DNA from: Eleusine coracana subsp. coracana
Lineage: Eukaryota > Streptophyta > Magnoliopsida > Poales > Poaceae
DNA: 64,000 nucleotides
Reading direction: 5' to 3'
NCBI GenBank assembly: GCA_032690845.1
Contig: CM064434.1
Coordinates: 31,650,413 to 31,714,412, forward strand
Shown here piece by piece: positions 42,632 through 56,277 of the stretch; position 1 is the stretch's first letter; each line of letters starts with the position of its first letter. The notes below the pieces were generated by a model, which saw only the letters and a program-made list of their open reading frames with translations, did not search any database and was not told the DNA's origin. The position numbers and the translations under genes were made by a program.

Positions 42632-44180
42632 TGTTGACTTTTGCTAAGCCATATTAATAAATCATTCCCGGCGCGGGGCCAGAAACGGTTCACTAATATG
42701 TCTCAGAGTCAAGTAGGTAAAATCCGCAAGCGCACGGAGAATACCGCTGTAGCATTTCACCCGGAAGTATTCAGGGTATCGTATTTGTTTATCCCAAAGG
42801 AAGGGTATGATCAAGAAGCGTTACTAACATATAAGATCATGTTAACAATTAGCAAGGATATCTAACCAAGACAGGCGGGTACATGATAATAACCGGGTAG
42901 TGTGACACACACAGAAGATTCCTACTAAATAAATAAAGTCTAGTGGAGGAAAGACTAGGCTAAGCTACTCCTACTATACATTCCTATACAGTTGCATAGC
43001 CTAAGTAGAATACATACAGACCCACACTCAGGTTCAGCAGTTAATAATATAGCACTTCAGGCACGGACTTACCCCTGCATCCACAGGCGACTTCCGCCAA
43101 GAGCCTACGCACTAGCCTAGCGGGGAGGATTTCAAAGGACGGACAGGGCTGTCACCACCTGTCTCCTACCTCAACGAACCAGTAGACTAACGAATAATTG
43201 ATGCAAATCAGTCACCCAAATACCATACTTGCATGACCAAAGAGCACTCTGCCCCTCCGCGATTACTATTAACGAGGCAGAGCTACCGTACGAATACGAT
43301 CACCAAACCCATGCTATACTTTATCAGCTAAAACTAAGCATAGAGACTATAACATATAAACTAGACTATAGTGACGGTATATAACTAGCATGACAATAGT
43401 AGTATAATAAATATAAACTACTATCACACAAGTAGACTATACTATCACATATATGGATCACAATATCAAACAAGAAACTCATGACCCAAGCACAACTATA
43501 TAGAAAAGATATATATATTGATAAGAGCAAAGTCTTACAAAAGGGAAAAGATACAAGAGCCATACCAATTCCAAGTGAAGACTTGGGACTAGAGAGTTCT
43601 AGACTCAGCCTAACTCCACTAAAACTCCAAGAACTACTACTAGCAAGAGAGAAATGCTTCTTGTGGTGTGTGTTAAGTGTGAAGGCACACCCTCCTATTT
43701 ATAGCCTCAATAGGTCGGCAAGGGAGCGTAACCGCCACGGAAGGCATCTCAAACCGTCATCAGGAGTCGCGGAGGAGCCAACACGTGGAAGCCCAGGCGG
43801 AGAGGGCGCCCGGCCGGGTCGGCCGACCTGGTCAGGTCGGCCGACCTGGGGGTGGCCCCTCCTGGCCTGTGCTTTCTCCAGGTGGCTGTCCTGTGGGCCC
43901 TGACGTCGGTTTGCGCGGTATTACAGGGAGTTATGTCGGTTAAGTGCTGAAAATGGGCCCTTCAATCCGTGTGACGTCCATGTGGCACTCTCTGATTGGT
44001 CGAAAGTGTGTTTTCTTGCCTTTTGAGGTGTTTCCTTCACATTTCCTCCTGCATGCACAAAGTTCTCCAAGTACAAGTGGAACTATATTATTGTGCTAAA
44101 GCATGCGTGTATGAAATGCCAAATTCTCCTTTATTTGAGTATAGTTGACGGTTAAAAATGGTACTTAACAACCGTCAACA
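42632..44180 (-). repeat. Athila-relative 5' LTR
   Basis: 1549 bp. TATAAATA at 43696-43703 (minus). Palindromes GGTCGGCCGACC at 43817-43828 and 43835-43846. This is the LTR that would drive the genomic transcript. Confidence 0.95.
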
Positions 44181-44185
44181 GTGAC

Positions 44186-44643
44186 AGCCCTGCTCTATTC
44201 AATCCTCCCTATTCTGGCTTAACATAGGACCTAGGCTTGTATGTGTTGCATGTATTTAACTTATAGACAGGAATATAAAAGTACATAATGATCTAGCTTG
44301 ACTCCTCTTTAACCTGCTTAACCTAGGCTTTGTGTTAATGTTAGGTTGGATTGTTCTATGTGTCACTTTACCCACTATCTTTATTATCCTTACCCCTGTT
44401 TAGACCTTGCTATATTATTAGTTATATGGTTATGAACATGCTATCTCTTGACCGCCGCCTTCCCTTAGAATAACTATAAATGATAGCCATTGGAGTAATC
44501 CAGTGGTGAAATGCTACTACGGGATGTCCATGTGCTTGCGGATTTATCTTGCCCACACTAACCATCTGTTGAGTTCTACCAACAAGTAGTTCTGGCGTCT
44601 TACCTAGGTCTATATATTTGGTGTGACTTAGCAAATATCAACA
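44186..44643 (+). mobile_element. Ty3/gypsy LTR, right part
   Basis: Continuation of the LTR at 33923-34799 after the inserted Athila relative; ends in ATATCAACA at 44643. Combined length about 1.3 kb. A full internal region does not follow: after about 150 bp the sequence becomes minus-oriented Athila DNA. Confidence 0.6.
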
Positions 44644-44648
44644 AGCAT

Positions 44649-44666
44649 TTCTGGCACCGTTGTTGG
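44649..44666 (+). promoter_or_regulatory. Primer-binding site of the split LTR element
   Basis: TTCTGGCACCGTTGTTGG lies five bases after the LTR end. It is a variant of the TTCTGGCGCCGTTGCCGG site, so this was the 5' LTR of a plus-strand element. Confidence 0.65.
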
Positions 44667-44799
44667 AAATCGAACCCGGATCGCCCGCATGATAGGAGGG
44701 AATACTCACCACTACCTATGAGGCGTTGTAGCTTCTCCATATCTTGAGATGTTGGAAGACAAAACAGTCTGTAGGACTCCTATTTTACCTACTCTCTCT

Positions 44800-46061
<1,262 letters not shown>

Positions 46062-46264
46062 TGGCTTTCACACCCGGTTTATAAAGACCAAACCAAGTGT
46101 ATCGTACATATGCCCAGGAATATGTTTCACACGTACATGACAGTAACACTGTAAATATCATACAATCATTGTCTTTATTCTGACCTCAAATCGGGGATTG
46201 TTACATAGATGCCACTAAGGCTAAACGGTATGGGTTGATATACAACGATACAACGGAAGACTCC

Positions 46265-47637
46265 TATTGGCACCTAAATTTGGTCGGGCCTAGTAGTCGA
46301 CTGCGTGGAAGCAGGATCGGTCAGAATTGCGAACCCAATGGCCGAGAGGAGGAAAGGTGGACCCCTGTGGGGTTATTTTTATCTTTTCTATATATTTTTT
46401 AGTTCAAATTTAGTTAGAAATAAACCAAATCGGCTTGTTTAAGAGTCCTGATTGAGTCGGGTCAGAACCTCTTGTATGGGGTTATAAATATGTAATGGGA
46501 TCTATACGAGAAAAACAACACTTTCATTCAATACGATTCGGTGCATCACCAACTTTCCTACTCGACAAAATCCTTGTCTCGTGCGAGCTGCATCGGCTCC
46601 GATCTGGGCGAAAGGTTTGGATTAGTCAACGTCGGTAATTCTATCAATATCAACTAGTACTTTCTTATTAATTTGATATTCTAGTTGTTATCATCAGAAT
46701 TGCTAATTATCCGGTAATTAGATCTTATTCATGCTTGTTTTATCGACTCTTATTGCGATATTGTCTTGGTTGAAGCCGATCTATTGTAATTTTGGTAGGT
46801 TTTATAAGTATTAGTTAAATCTGTTATTCGAGTCACTCTATCGGTTTTATCTATAAATAGATTAAATCTAACCCTACTTACCATGTTCGAACACTGTCTT
46901 GATTAAGTTCGATCTGTTTGAATCAGTAAGGCTGCATCAATTTTGACATCTTACTGGGTTGATGGGGTTAGATCAGATCCGTTTATAGGTAGAGTCGATA
47001 GGATTCTATCGGGACGTTTAGCCGATAGGTTATCATGGTTCAATCGACTTTCTAGTGTTCAATTGGATTTTATTTATTATGCTGTTAGTCGTTTGCCCCC
47101 ATATTACAATAAGATAGATCAGTGATTTTGAGACATATTTGTAATACCAGCTAATAGATCTATCGACTTAGCACTATCAACAGAACAAGTATCTACGCAT
47201 TATTATAGGCTTCATCGACTCTGTTTTATCGACTTAGTACCGTCAACTAAGCAAGTCTTAACACACTTCTTTTTATCTTATCAACTCTTCTTTATTGACT
47301 TAAATTCTTATTGGCATTAATTATGCAAAATATTTCATATATCTAATTTGTCGGTAAGCCGATACAATCAGCTGATTAGTTTACATTTATCGACTCTACT
47401 TTATTGACTTAAATTCTTATCGGCATTAATTATGCAAAAGATCGGCTGGTTTCACGAACAGTGATTATCAACTTCCTTCATCGGCATGTTCTGGGCCGGT
47501 GACCCATGAAATTTCATCGTCTCTATCTTTGTCGGTTTGTAGGGAAAATTCACTGGCATGACCCGGTTTCTTGTATTGAGCCTGCACTGGAGTCAAGCAA
47601 ATCTCCCAGGTCACGCGTGACGATATTCGCATCAACA
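46265..47637 (+). repeat. Tat 5' LTR
   Basis: 1373 bp. TTTATTGACTTAAATTCTTA occurs twice (47291 and 47400) because of a local duplication absent from the 3' LTR. Rich in TCGACT and GCCGAT words. Confidence 0.88.
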
Positions 47638-47640
47638 CAC

Positions 47641-47663
47641 TTTTTGGCACTCCCAGTGGGACT
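47641..47663 (+). promoter_or_regulatory. Tat primer-binding site
   Basis: TTTTTGGCACTCCCAGTGGG follows the 5' LTR. It is a diverged form of the TTTGGCGACTCCGCTGGGG-type site of gypsy elements. Confidence 0.7.
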
Positions 47664-47684
47664 AAGAACTTCAAATTTCACATC

Positions 47685-50003
47685 ATGTCTGAAGTTGGAA
47701 TGCCGAAGGACAGTACTCCTCCTCCTAAGTATGATATTAGTGCTGATTTAAAGGGGGAAAATATGCTACCTGTCAGCAAAGAAGAGCTGGATGATGAAGC
47801 AAAGGCACGGGTCAATCAGAGGATGGCTGAGTATGAGAGTCTTCTGTTGGGAACTTTCAGCAAGACAAGGCATGGCAAGATCATTCAGAAAGGGAAATTA
47901 CCAGCTACAGCCTTGGTTGAAGATAGAACAGAAGAATTACTTGCTAACAAGCCAATGGAAGTTACCGATAAGGCAGCTCCGAACAATATGATTCATACTA
48001 CTATACACCACGCACTAATTAACCAGTCTCATGTATTGGTTAATACTTTGAGAACTTTGATCATTCAAACTGTAGAAGGATGCTTATATGAAGATTCAGC
48101 TCGTGGTCCGGTATATTTTCGTGTACCTAGGAATATTTCTCGGTTTATAATTGAGGCATCTACTACACAACAACTTGGGGCAGGCACGACACTTCCTGCT
48201 GCAGGTGCAGAATCATCATCTTCTGAAGTTTCTCCACCTCAGAAGAATGTTGATAGTGGTACAATAGGAAGGACGCCTCAGAGGATAATATTGCAGAGAA
48301 CATCTCCACGTACGCAGCCACAACATTATTGACAGGAGACTATAGAACCAAATATCACATATGGTACTGCGCCCAATGTTGAGCCAAGTATGTTCGGGAT
48401 GCCATCGTCATCTGCTCTACCAGGAGAATTAGGAGGCCAACATACAATTGTTAATTTTGGTTCACAGACAGTCCCTCAAATATCAGCATCTAGTCTTACA
48501 TTGACTATTCCAAATATTAATGTATTGACCGATGACTGGGCAGTGAAGATTACTGAAGTGATGAGAGAACAATTTAGTTTGAAGCCAAAGCAGCAGACAT
48601 ACATGTATCGACCTTCATATCCTCCAAGCTATGATTTGATTCTTATGCCGAGTCGATATAGGCCACCAGCGTTTAACGGACAAGATAATACTACTACAGT
48701 TGAGCAAATCAGCCGATTTTCAGTATAGTGTGGAGAAGCTGGTAATACTGAATCATTGAAAATCAGGTTATTTCTGTTATCCTTGTCTAGATTGGCGTTT
48801 TCTTGGTTCGCATTGTTGCCCCCAAATTTAATTATTACTTGGGCCGATCTTGAACAAAAATTGCATAAATACTTCTTCGCTGAAACTAGGGAGTTGAGGT
48901 TGTCAGACTTGATTGCTGTAAGACAGAAGACTGGGGAGTCTGTGCATGATTATGTGCAGAGATTCAGAGATGTACATAGCAAGTGTTTCAGCTTGCAATA
49001 GACTGATACACAGATGGCAGAGATAGCATTCAATGGCTTGGTTGCACCTCTTAGGAAAAGTTTCCCTCGGTCAAATTTGAAAGCTTATCCCAGTTAGTGC
49101 AGAAGGTATCTATTCAAGAGAACTTGACTGGGGGGGGGGGGGGCACGTTCAGGGCCGTTTCAAGTTAATTACAATGATTATGAATCTAACTCTAATGAAG
49201 AAACTGTTGAAGTCGATATGGCCGAATGGACTAGAAACAAGAATGTGTTGTCGTGCCCATGGGTGAAGCAGAACAAGCCTGAAGAAAAATATGATTTTGA
49301 TATCACCAAGGCTGACAAGATATTTGATATGTTGTTATAGGAAAAGCATATTCAATTGCTGTCTAATCATGTGATACCTCCTGCTGAAGAATTAAAGAAG
49401 ATAAGGTACTGCAAGTGGCAAAATTCACCCTCCCATAGTACTAATGATTGTAAGGTGTTCAAGAGACAAATTCAGATGGCAATTGAGCAGGGAAAAATCA
49501 AATTCACTAAAGGTACCATGAAGATCGATGGACATCCTTTCCCTACAAATGTCAACATGGTTGGTATCGACAATGTGGAGGCTTTTATAAAAAGATATCA
49601 GAAGAAGAGGGACAGAGAGGTGAAGGAGTCACAATTTGATCTGCATTGGGGGTGTACATTCTTTCAATACTGTTGGGATCATAATATGAAGTTACCATCA
49701 ATCGACAACTGTCCCGGATGCAGTAAGCATATAGGTCAAATGTACAGGGAGGCCCCAAATATTCATCGACATCCACATCGGCATGATGAGACCAGAGAGT
49801 CGATGGCGGGCTCAGCTGATAGACATGAAAGGGTATATGCGTTTGATCGACTTGGAACTAAAATTAAAAGCAGTGAAGCTAGTTTTGATAAGGAAGTCGA
49901 TGAGGAAATGCAGGAAGGTCAAGTACAAGCCGATCAGTGGTGTCCATCTGGCATTTTTTCTAGGAGTCAGCAACGTAGAGTACAGAGGATGAGTTGTAGG
50001 TAG
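47685..50003 (+). pseudogene. Tat gag, broken
   Basis: ATG at 47685 (MSEVGMPKDSTPPPKYDIS) opens a 215-codon frame ending at 48332. Pieces at 48390-48728 and 48756-49001 continue it, the latter with the Gag core WADLEQKLHKYFFAETREL and SVHDYVQRFRDV. The piece at 49356-50003 carries the KYCKW-like RYCKWQNSPSHSTNDCKVF zinc-binding block typical of Tat elements. Breaks include stops near 48330, 48726, 48999 and 49338 and a G-run near 49131. Confidence 0.85.
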
Positions 50004-50072
50004 ATAAGGGCTGGTAAATATTACTATAATGAAAAGAATGATCAGCCGCCAAAAAAAGTCTGGAGGCCAAAG

Positions 50073-50660
50073 GTGAAATCACAAGAACAGACGCCAAGTA
50101 CTTCTGTGAATATGGTGATGATATTGCCCCAAGAATTTATGGCTACAGAGCAGGAATTGTTTGTTGATAAAGAAAGTGAACTACAACTTATATTTGATAC
50201 TCAGCAAGCAGTATTTAATAAACCAGTTGATAGACATCGGAACTTAAAGGCTTTGTACTTGAAAGGTTTTGTTAATGCAATGCCGATGGGAAAGATGATG
50301 GTCGATGGAGGTGTTGTAGTGAATATCATGCCGATCACTACTGTCAGGAAATTGGGAAAGACTAAAGATGATTTGATTGATATAAATATGATTCTAAGGG
50401 ATTATGGTGGTCGTACTGCAGCAGCCAAAGGAGTCTTGAATGTGGAGCTCACAATCAGCGGTAAAACTTTGCCAGTTACTTTCTTTGTGATTGATGGAAA
50501 GGGAACATATAGCCTTCTGTTAGGACATGATTGGATATATGCTAATTGCTGTGTTCCATCAACAATGCACCAGTCTCTGGTCCAATGGATTGGCGATCAA
50601 GTGGAGGTAATCCCGGCCGATGAAACCGTCAATGTCGCATCGGCCGATTTTGTACCATGA
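50073..50660 (+). pseudogene. Tat protease region
   Basis: Open frame with ALYLKGFVNAMPMGKMMVDG and VVNIMPITTVRKLGK, the place of the retroviral-type aspartic protease active site (DGG/V in this lineage), and SLLLGHDWIYAN near the end. It stops at 50660, separate from the polymerase frames. Confidence 0.75.
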
Positions 50661-50779
50661 CATACAGATGATATGGAGTGTTTGTCTACCAAGATCTGGG
50701 ACGGGGATTATGTCAAGATTACCACTCAGAGTCTTGAGGTAGTGGACCAATCAAATTCTAAATTGTTTCTTTGACAGGC

Positions 50780-52336
50780 ACCCCAATGGAATTTGCAGAA
50801 GATGGGAAGTTGGGAAAAGGATTCATGTCGGCCGATGAGCTATAGGAAGTCGATATAGGAGACGGTGACAAACCAAGGCCAACATTTATCAGTAAGAGGT
50901 TAGATGAGGATTTTAAAGTTGAATTAATAAAATTATTGAAAGAGTATCAAGATTGTTTTGGAATTATTCTAAGATGCCAGGTCTGAGTAGATCCATAGTC
51001 GAACATCAGTTGCCCATAAGCCTGGATATCGACCTTATAAGCAACCTCCAAGAAGAATCGATCCGAAAATTTATGATGCAGTCAAGGCTGAAATTACCAA
51101 ATTTTATGATGCTAAGTTTATTAGGCCCTGCCGATATCCAGAGTGGGTGTCAAATATTGTACTTGTTTTCAAGAAGTGCGGCGATTTGAGAGTCTGTATT
51201 GACTTTTGCCTGTTGAATAGAGCTACTCCAAAAGATGACTACTCGATGCCGATAGCAAATCATCTAGTTGATGCAGCAGCAGGGCATAAGATATTTAGTT
51301 TTATGGATGGTAATGCTGGTTATAATCAGATTTTCATGGCAGAAGAAGATATACCGAAGACTGCTTTCAGGTGTCCGGGAGCAATTGGGTTGTATGAATG
51401 GGTGGTCATGACATTTGGGTTGAAGAATGCTAGAGCCACAAATTAGAGGGCTATGAATTACATATTCCATGATCTGATCAGCATGTTAGTAGAAATTTAT
51501 ATTGATGATGTGGTAGTCAAATCCAAGAGAGTAAAAGATCATATAGCCGATCTGCGGGAGGTGCTAGAGAGGACCAGGAAGTATGGTTTGAAGATGAATC
51601 CAAAGAAGTGTGCTTTCAGTGTATCAGCTGGTCAGTTTCTGGGTTTTATTGTGCATGAAAGAGGAATTGAAATTGAGCTGAAGAGCATGAAAGCCATTAA
51701 TGATATAGAGCCACTGGTCAATAAGACAGAACTATAGTCTTTGATTGGTAAAGTAAACTTCATCAGAAGGTTTATTTCAAATCTGTCCGGGAAGCTTATG
51801 TGTTTACCCCATTTTTAAAATTGAAGGTAAATCAAAGGTTTGTGTGGGAACCAAAACATCAAAAAGCTTTGAATGATATCAAGAAATATTTGGTTTCTCC
51901 GCCTATGTTGGTGCCACCAAGAGAAGGATCGCCTTTCAAGCTTTATCTTGCGGCCGACAAGAAGTCGATCGGTTAAACTTTGATTCAAGAACAAGAAGGT
52001 AAAGAAAGGGTCGTGTTTTACTTGAGCCAAAGATTGACTGATGCTGAAACTAGGTACACAGAGATTGAGAAGTTATGTTTGTGTTTATATTTCTCATGTG
52101 TGAAGTTGAGACACTATTTATTATCAACTGAGTGTGTGGTGGTATGCAAAACCGATGTCATCAAATACATATTGTCAGTTCCTATTCTAAAAGGGAGGAT
52201 TGGAAAGTGGATGCTTGCTTTAGCTGAATATGATGTTACTTATGAATATGCTAAAGCTGTTAAGGGTCAAGTGTTGACTGATTTGGTCGTTGAGCATTGC
52301 AGATCTGAAGTGTCGATGGTAGAGCCGGTACCATGA
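50780..52336 (+). pseudogene. Tat reverse transcriptase and RNase H, broken
   Basis: Fragments in shifting frames: SNIVLVFKKCGDLRVCIDF, SFMDGNAGYNQIFMAEED, FRCPGAIGLYEWVVMTFGLK (stop at 51444), then the catalytic EIYIDDVVVKS (about 51495-51525), MNPKKCAFSVSAGQFLGF, and a stop at 51735. The RNase H part (51980-52336) has YLSQRLTDAETRYTEIEKL and GRIGKWMLALAEYD. FMDGNAGYNQI keeps the first catalytic Asp. Confidence 0.88.
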
Positions 52337-52399
52337 TTATTATTCCTTGATGGGTCTGTTTGCATGAGTGGTTGTGGTATCGGGCTCATGATCATATCA

Positions 52400-52860
52400 C
52401 CTCGAGGGGGGGGGGGCAAGATTTCAATTGGCATTTGTTGTTGAGATATCAACTAATAATCAAGTTGAATATAGAGTAGTGCTTAAGGGGTTGCAGATGC
52501 TGAAGGAAGCTGGAGTCGATTGTGTTAAAGTCATGGGAGATTCATTACTGGTGCTCGGGCAGCTGGCAGGAGAATTTGAATGCAAGGATAATGTGTTAAA
52601 AATATTTTATGCTGAGTGTCAAGATGTGTTGCAATACTTCAAGACAGTAAGATTCAAGCATATACCAAGAGAACAAAATATGGAAGCAAATGATCTGGCA
52701 CAAAAGGCATCGAGTTATCAACTGAATAATGGCGAGGTTATTGTTGATATAGCTGATGTTGATGAAGAGAATTGGAGATCCAAGATTATTCAGTATCTTA
52801 GGGATCCACTCAACGTGTACCTCGAAGAATTCGGTACATGCCTCTGTGCTATGTTTTGTT
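52400..52860 (+). pseudogene. Tat second (archaeal-type) RNase H
   Basis: After a G-run (about 52407-52416) the frame reads ISTNNQVEYRVVLKGLQMLK, VMGDSLLVLGQLAGEFECK and HIPREQNMEANDLAQKA. These are the N-x-A-E-Y/GDS/R-x-x-N-x-x-AD-x-LA layout of archaeal-type RNase H. The expected Ala-Glu is Val-Glu here. Confidence 0.8.
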
Positions 52861-54027
52861 AGAAGAAAAACTTTATTATCTAATGATTGATGGTGTGTTA
52901 TTAAGATGTTTAAATCAAGAAGAAGCCAAAGTCGTTATCTGTGAAGTTCACGAGGGCATATATCGTACACATCAATCAACTCATAAGATGAGGTGGTTGT
53001 TAAAGAGGACTGGATACTATTGGCCAAATATGCTAGAAGATTGCTTTAAGTATTATAAGGGTTGCCAAGATTGTTAGAAATTTGGAGCAATATAGAGAGC
53101 ACCGGCATCGGCTATGAATCCTATCATTAAGCCATGGCCTTTTAGATATTGGCGTATGGATATGATTGGTCAAATTTACCCAGCATCAAACAAAGGTCAT
53201 AAATATATTTTAGCGGCTACATATTACTTCATATAGTGGGTCGAAGTAGTGCCTATGAAGAATGTTACTATTGTGATATGATCAACTTTGTGAAGGAGCA
53301 TATTATATATCGATTTGGTGTACCGCAAACTATTACTACTGACCAGGGTTCTGTATTTACTTTAGAAGAGTTTCAAAGCTTTGCTGATAGTATGGGAATC
53401 AAGCTTTTGAATTCCTCACCATATTACGCTCAAGCCAATGGTCAAGCAGAAGCATCTAACAAGAGTTTGATTAAGTTGATTAAGAAAAAAATAGATGAAC
53501 AACCTAAGAAGTGGCATACGATATTGGCTGAGTCTTTATGGGCGTACATGATGGCTTGTCATGGATCGATTAAAGTGCCACCGTATCAGTTAGTTTATGA
53601 TCATGAAGCAGTCTTACCATGACAGACAAATCTAGGGTCTAGAAGGACAATGATGCAAGATCAGTTGATAGCCGATGATTATAAGCAAGTTATGTTGGAT
53701 GAATTAGAAGACGTCATACAACATCAGATGAAGGCTCTAGAAAAGATTCAAGAAAATAAGGCTCGTGTGTCTAGGTATTATAATTAAAAGGTGGTACCCA
53801 AGAGTTTTTCATAGGGGGATCTCATCTGGAAGTTAATCATGCCCATTGGCTCTCAAGATAGTCGTTTTGGAAAATGGTCGCCAACTAGGGATGGTCCATT
53901 CAAAGTGAGCCGACGTGCACGAGGCAATACATATTTTCTACAGGGATTGGACAGAGAAGAGTTTGGAAGAGCAATTAATGGCAAATATTTGAAAAGGTAT
54001 CATCCGACTGTTTGGATTGATTCATAA
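52838..54027 (+). pseudogene. Tat integrase, broken
   Basis: The zinc-binding part HEGIYRTHQSTHKMRWLLKR...CQDC (52838-53077) is cut by TAG. The core follows with RYWRMDMIGQI (first Asp), ITTDQGSVFT (second Asp) and ANGQAEASNKSL (Glu), with a stop inside. The C-terminal part at 53839-54027 (GPFKVSRRARGNTYFLQ) is the usual barrel after the core. No chromodomain. Confidence 0.85.
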
Positions 54028-54931
54028 TTTTGCTGTCAATCAATAGCCGATATTTTGAGTATCACGCTTAAGTAATGAAAGCCGATGGTGATGCATCGAC
54101 TTGAGATGGCCGATATTTAAATATAGCCCTGAGCAGAAAAAAGAAAAGATACCAACATTGCATGCAAAAATAAGGATAATATATATTCGTCCGATAGTAA
54201 TAGAAAAAGTTATAGGTGGTCATTGTTACAAGGCGAAGATGGGCTGATTACTCGCAGCAGAGAGAAGGTACATAGAAGGAGGAAAAGATACTTCAGCAGC
54301 TTCCTCTTCTTCCCTAGAAGAGTAACACCGTCATCAGACACTACCCGACGGACCAGGGGAAGAGAGGGTTGCCTCGCCGATGCCATTCTTGATGCTGGAG
54401 TCACCTTCTAAAGGCAACTAGTAAGTTGATTTCTAAGCGAGGGTAGCTGCAGTCTTTGGATGGAAAGGATCACTCTGGGGGCGGAAGAAGCAAAGAGTAT
54501 TCACCATAATAAACTTAGCAGATTTGGAGATAGATGGTATTTTTCCATCAAGGTTCTCAGTAGAAGACCCATGGTTGGGGGTATCAAGATGAAAAGAAGA
54601 GGCTGGTGGAAGGAGCTATTTATAGGGGCTGGACCCGACCTTTGAAGAATCCAAATGCCGCTCTATATTAATTGGGAGAATAGGAAGCGGTGGGGTTTGA
54701 GGAGAAGGGGTAAGAACAAAGAAGGTCAAAACATGAGGATCAGTAGTCGAGGAGGTGCAGAGAGGCAGTAAGCTATAATTAAGAAGGGCATGAGTGGTTG
54801 GGAAGTATACTAAGAGATAAAATTTTGTAGTGGATGGCTCACAGGTAACTGTAGGTGCGAATAAAGGTGCACGACAAATGAGGAGATAAATCTGGCACAC
54901 GAAACTTCATACACCAGACTCGGGAGGCATG
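54028..54931 (+). other. Tat 3' untranslated region and purine tract
   Basis: No plus-strand gene. Short minus-strand frames are probably chance. TCGGGAGGCA (54920-54929) just before the 3' LTR is a plausible purine tract. Confidence 0.6.
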
Positions 54932-56277
54932 TGTTGGTACCTAAATTTGGCCGGGCCTAGCAGTCGGCTGCGTGGAAGCAGGATCGGTTAGAATTGCGAA
55001 CTCAATGGCCGAGAGGAGGAAGAGTGGACCCATGTGGGGTTATTTTTTATCTTTTCTATATTTGTTTTAGTTCAAATTTAGTTAGAAATAAACCAAGTCG
55101 GCTTGTTAAAGAGTCATGACCGAGTCGGGTCAGAATCTCTTGCATGGGGTTATAAATATGTAATGGGATCTATACGAGAAAAACAACACTTTTGTTCAAT
55201 ACAATTCGACGCATCGCCAAAACCTTTCCTACTCGACAAAATCCTCGTGTCACGCTGGCTACATCAGCTCTGATCTCGGTGAGGGATTTGGATTAATCAA
55301 CCTCGATAATTCTATCAATCTCAACTAGTACTTTCTCATTAATTTGATATTCTAGTTGTTATTATTAGAATTGCTAGTTATCCGTAATTAGATCTTATTG
55401 ATGCTTGTTTTATCAACTCTGATTGTAATACTGTCTTGGTTGAAGCCGATCTATTGCAATTTTGGTAGGTTTTATTAGTATTAGTTAGATCTATTATTCA
55501 AGTCACTCTATCGGTTTTATCTATAAATAAATTAAATCTAACCCTATTTATAGTGTTCAAACACTGTCTCGATTAAGTTCGATCTGTTTGAATCAGTAAG
55601 GCTGCAACGATTTTGACCTCTTACTAGGTTGATGGGGTTAGGTCAGATCCGTTTATAGGTAGAGTCGATAGGGTTCTATCAGGACGTTTAGCTGATAGGT
55701 TATCACGGTTCAATTGACTTTCTAGTGTTAATTGGATTTTATTAATTATGCTATTAGCCGTTTGCCCCCATATTACAATAAGATAGATCAGTGATTTTGA
55801 GACATATTTGCAATACCAGCTAATAGATCTATCGACTTAGCACTATCGACAGAACGAGTATCTTCACATTATTGTAGGCTTCATCGACTCTGTTTTATCG
55901 ACTTAGTACCATCAACTAAGCAAGTCTTAACACGCTTCTTTTTATCTTATCGACTCTGCTTTATTGACTTAAATTCTTATTGGCATTAATTATGCATAAT
56001 ATTTCATATATCTAATTTGTTGGTAAGCCGATATAATCAGCCGATTAGTTAACATTATATTATAATTGCTCATATATCAAGATCGGTTGGCTTCACAAAC
56101 TGTGATTATTGGCTTTCTTCATCAACCTATTCTGGGCCGGTGACCCATGAAATTTAATAGTCTGTATCTTTGTTGGTTTGCAGGGAAAATCGACTGGCAC
56201 GCGCTGGTTTCTTGTATTGAGCCTACACTGGAGTCAAGCAAATCTCCCAGGTCACGCTGACAATTTTTGCATCAATA
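54932..56277 (+). repeat. Tat 3' LTR
   Basis: 1346 bp beginning TGTTGGTACC. It lacks the internal duplication of the 5' LTR and differs at many positions, so the element is old. Confidence 0.88.

Larger units (their letters stand above)
34800..44180 (-). mobile_element. Young Athila-type Ty3/gypsy element lacking pol (9381 bp)
   Basis: LTRs of identical length (1549 bp) at 34800-36348 and 42632-44180, TSD GTGAC on both sides (34795-34799, 44181-44185). In minus orientation: 5' LTR, primer-binding site, gag-protease ORF (42343-39983), a promoter-like spacer, the ATHILA-domain ORF (39241-37751), a purine tract, 3' LTR. No reverse transcriptase, RNase H or integrase is present; only 741 bp separate the two ORFs. 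I count about a dozen LTR differences by eye, so insertion was recent. Replication must rely on enzymes from a related full element. Confidence 0.95.
46265..56277 (+). mobile_element. Tat-lineage Ty3/gypsy element with dual RNase H, inactive
   Basis: LTRs 46265-47637 and 54932-56277. Flanks ACTCC (46260-46264) and ATTCC (56278-56282) fit a 5-bp duplication with one mutation. Order: primer site, gag, protease, reverse transcriptase, RNase H, a second (archaeal-type) RNase H, integrase, long 3' region. The second RNase H between RNase H and integrase is the hallmark of Tat/Ogre elements. Many stops and several G-run expansions (about 49131-49142, 52407-52416) break the frames. Confidence 0.92.

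Noticed and set aside
54210..54900. Minus-strand frames in the Tat 3' region
   Set aside because: Antisense ORFs are known in some Tat families, but these show no recognisable domain and are short, so no support here.
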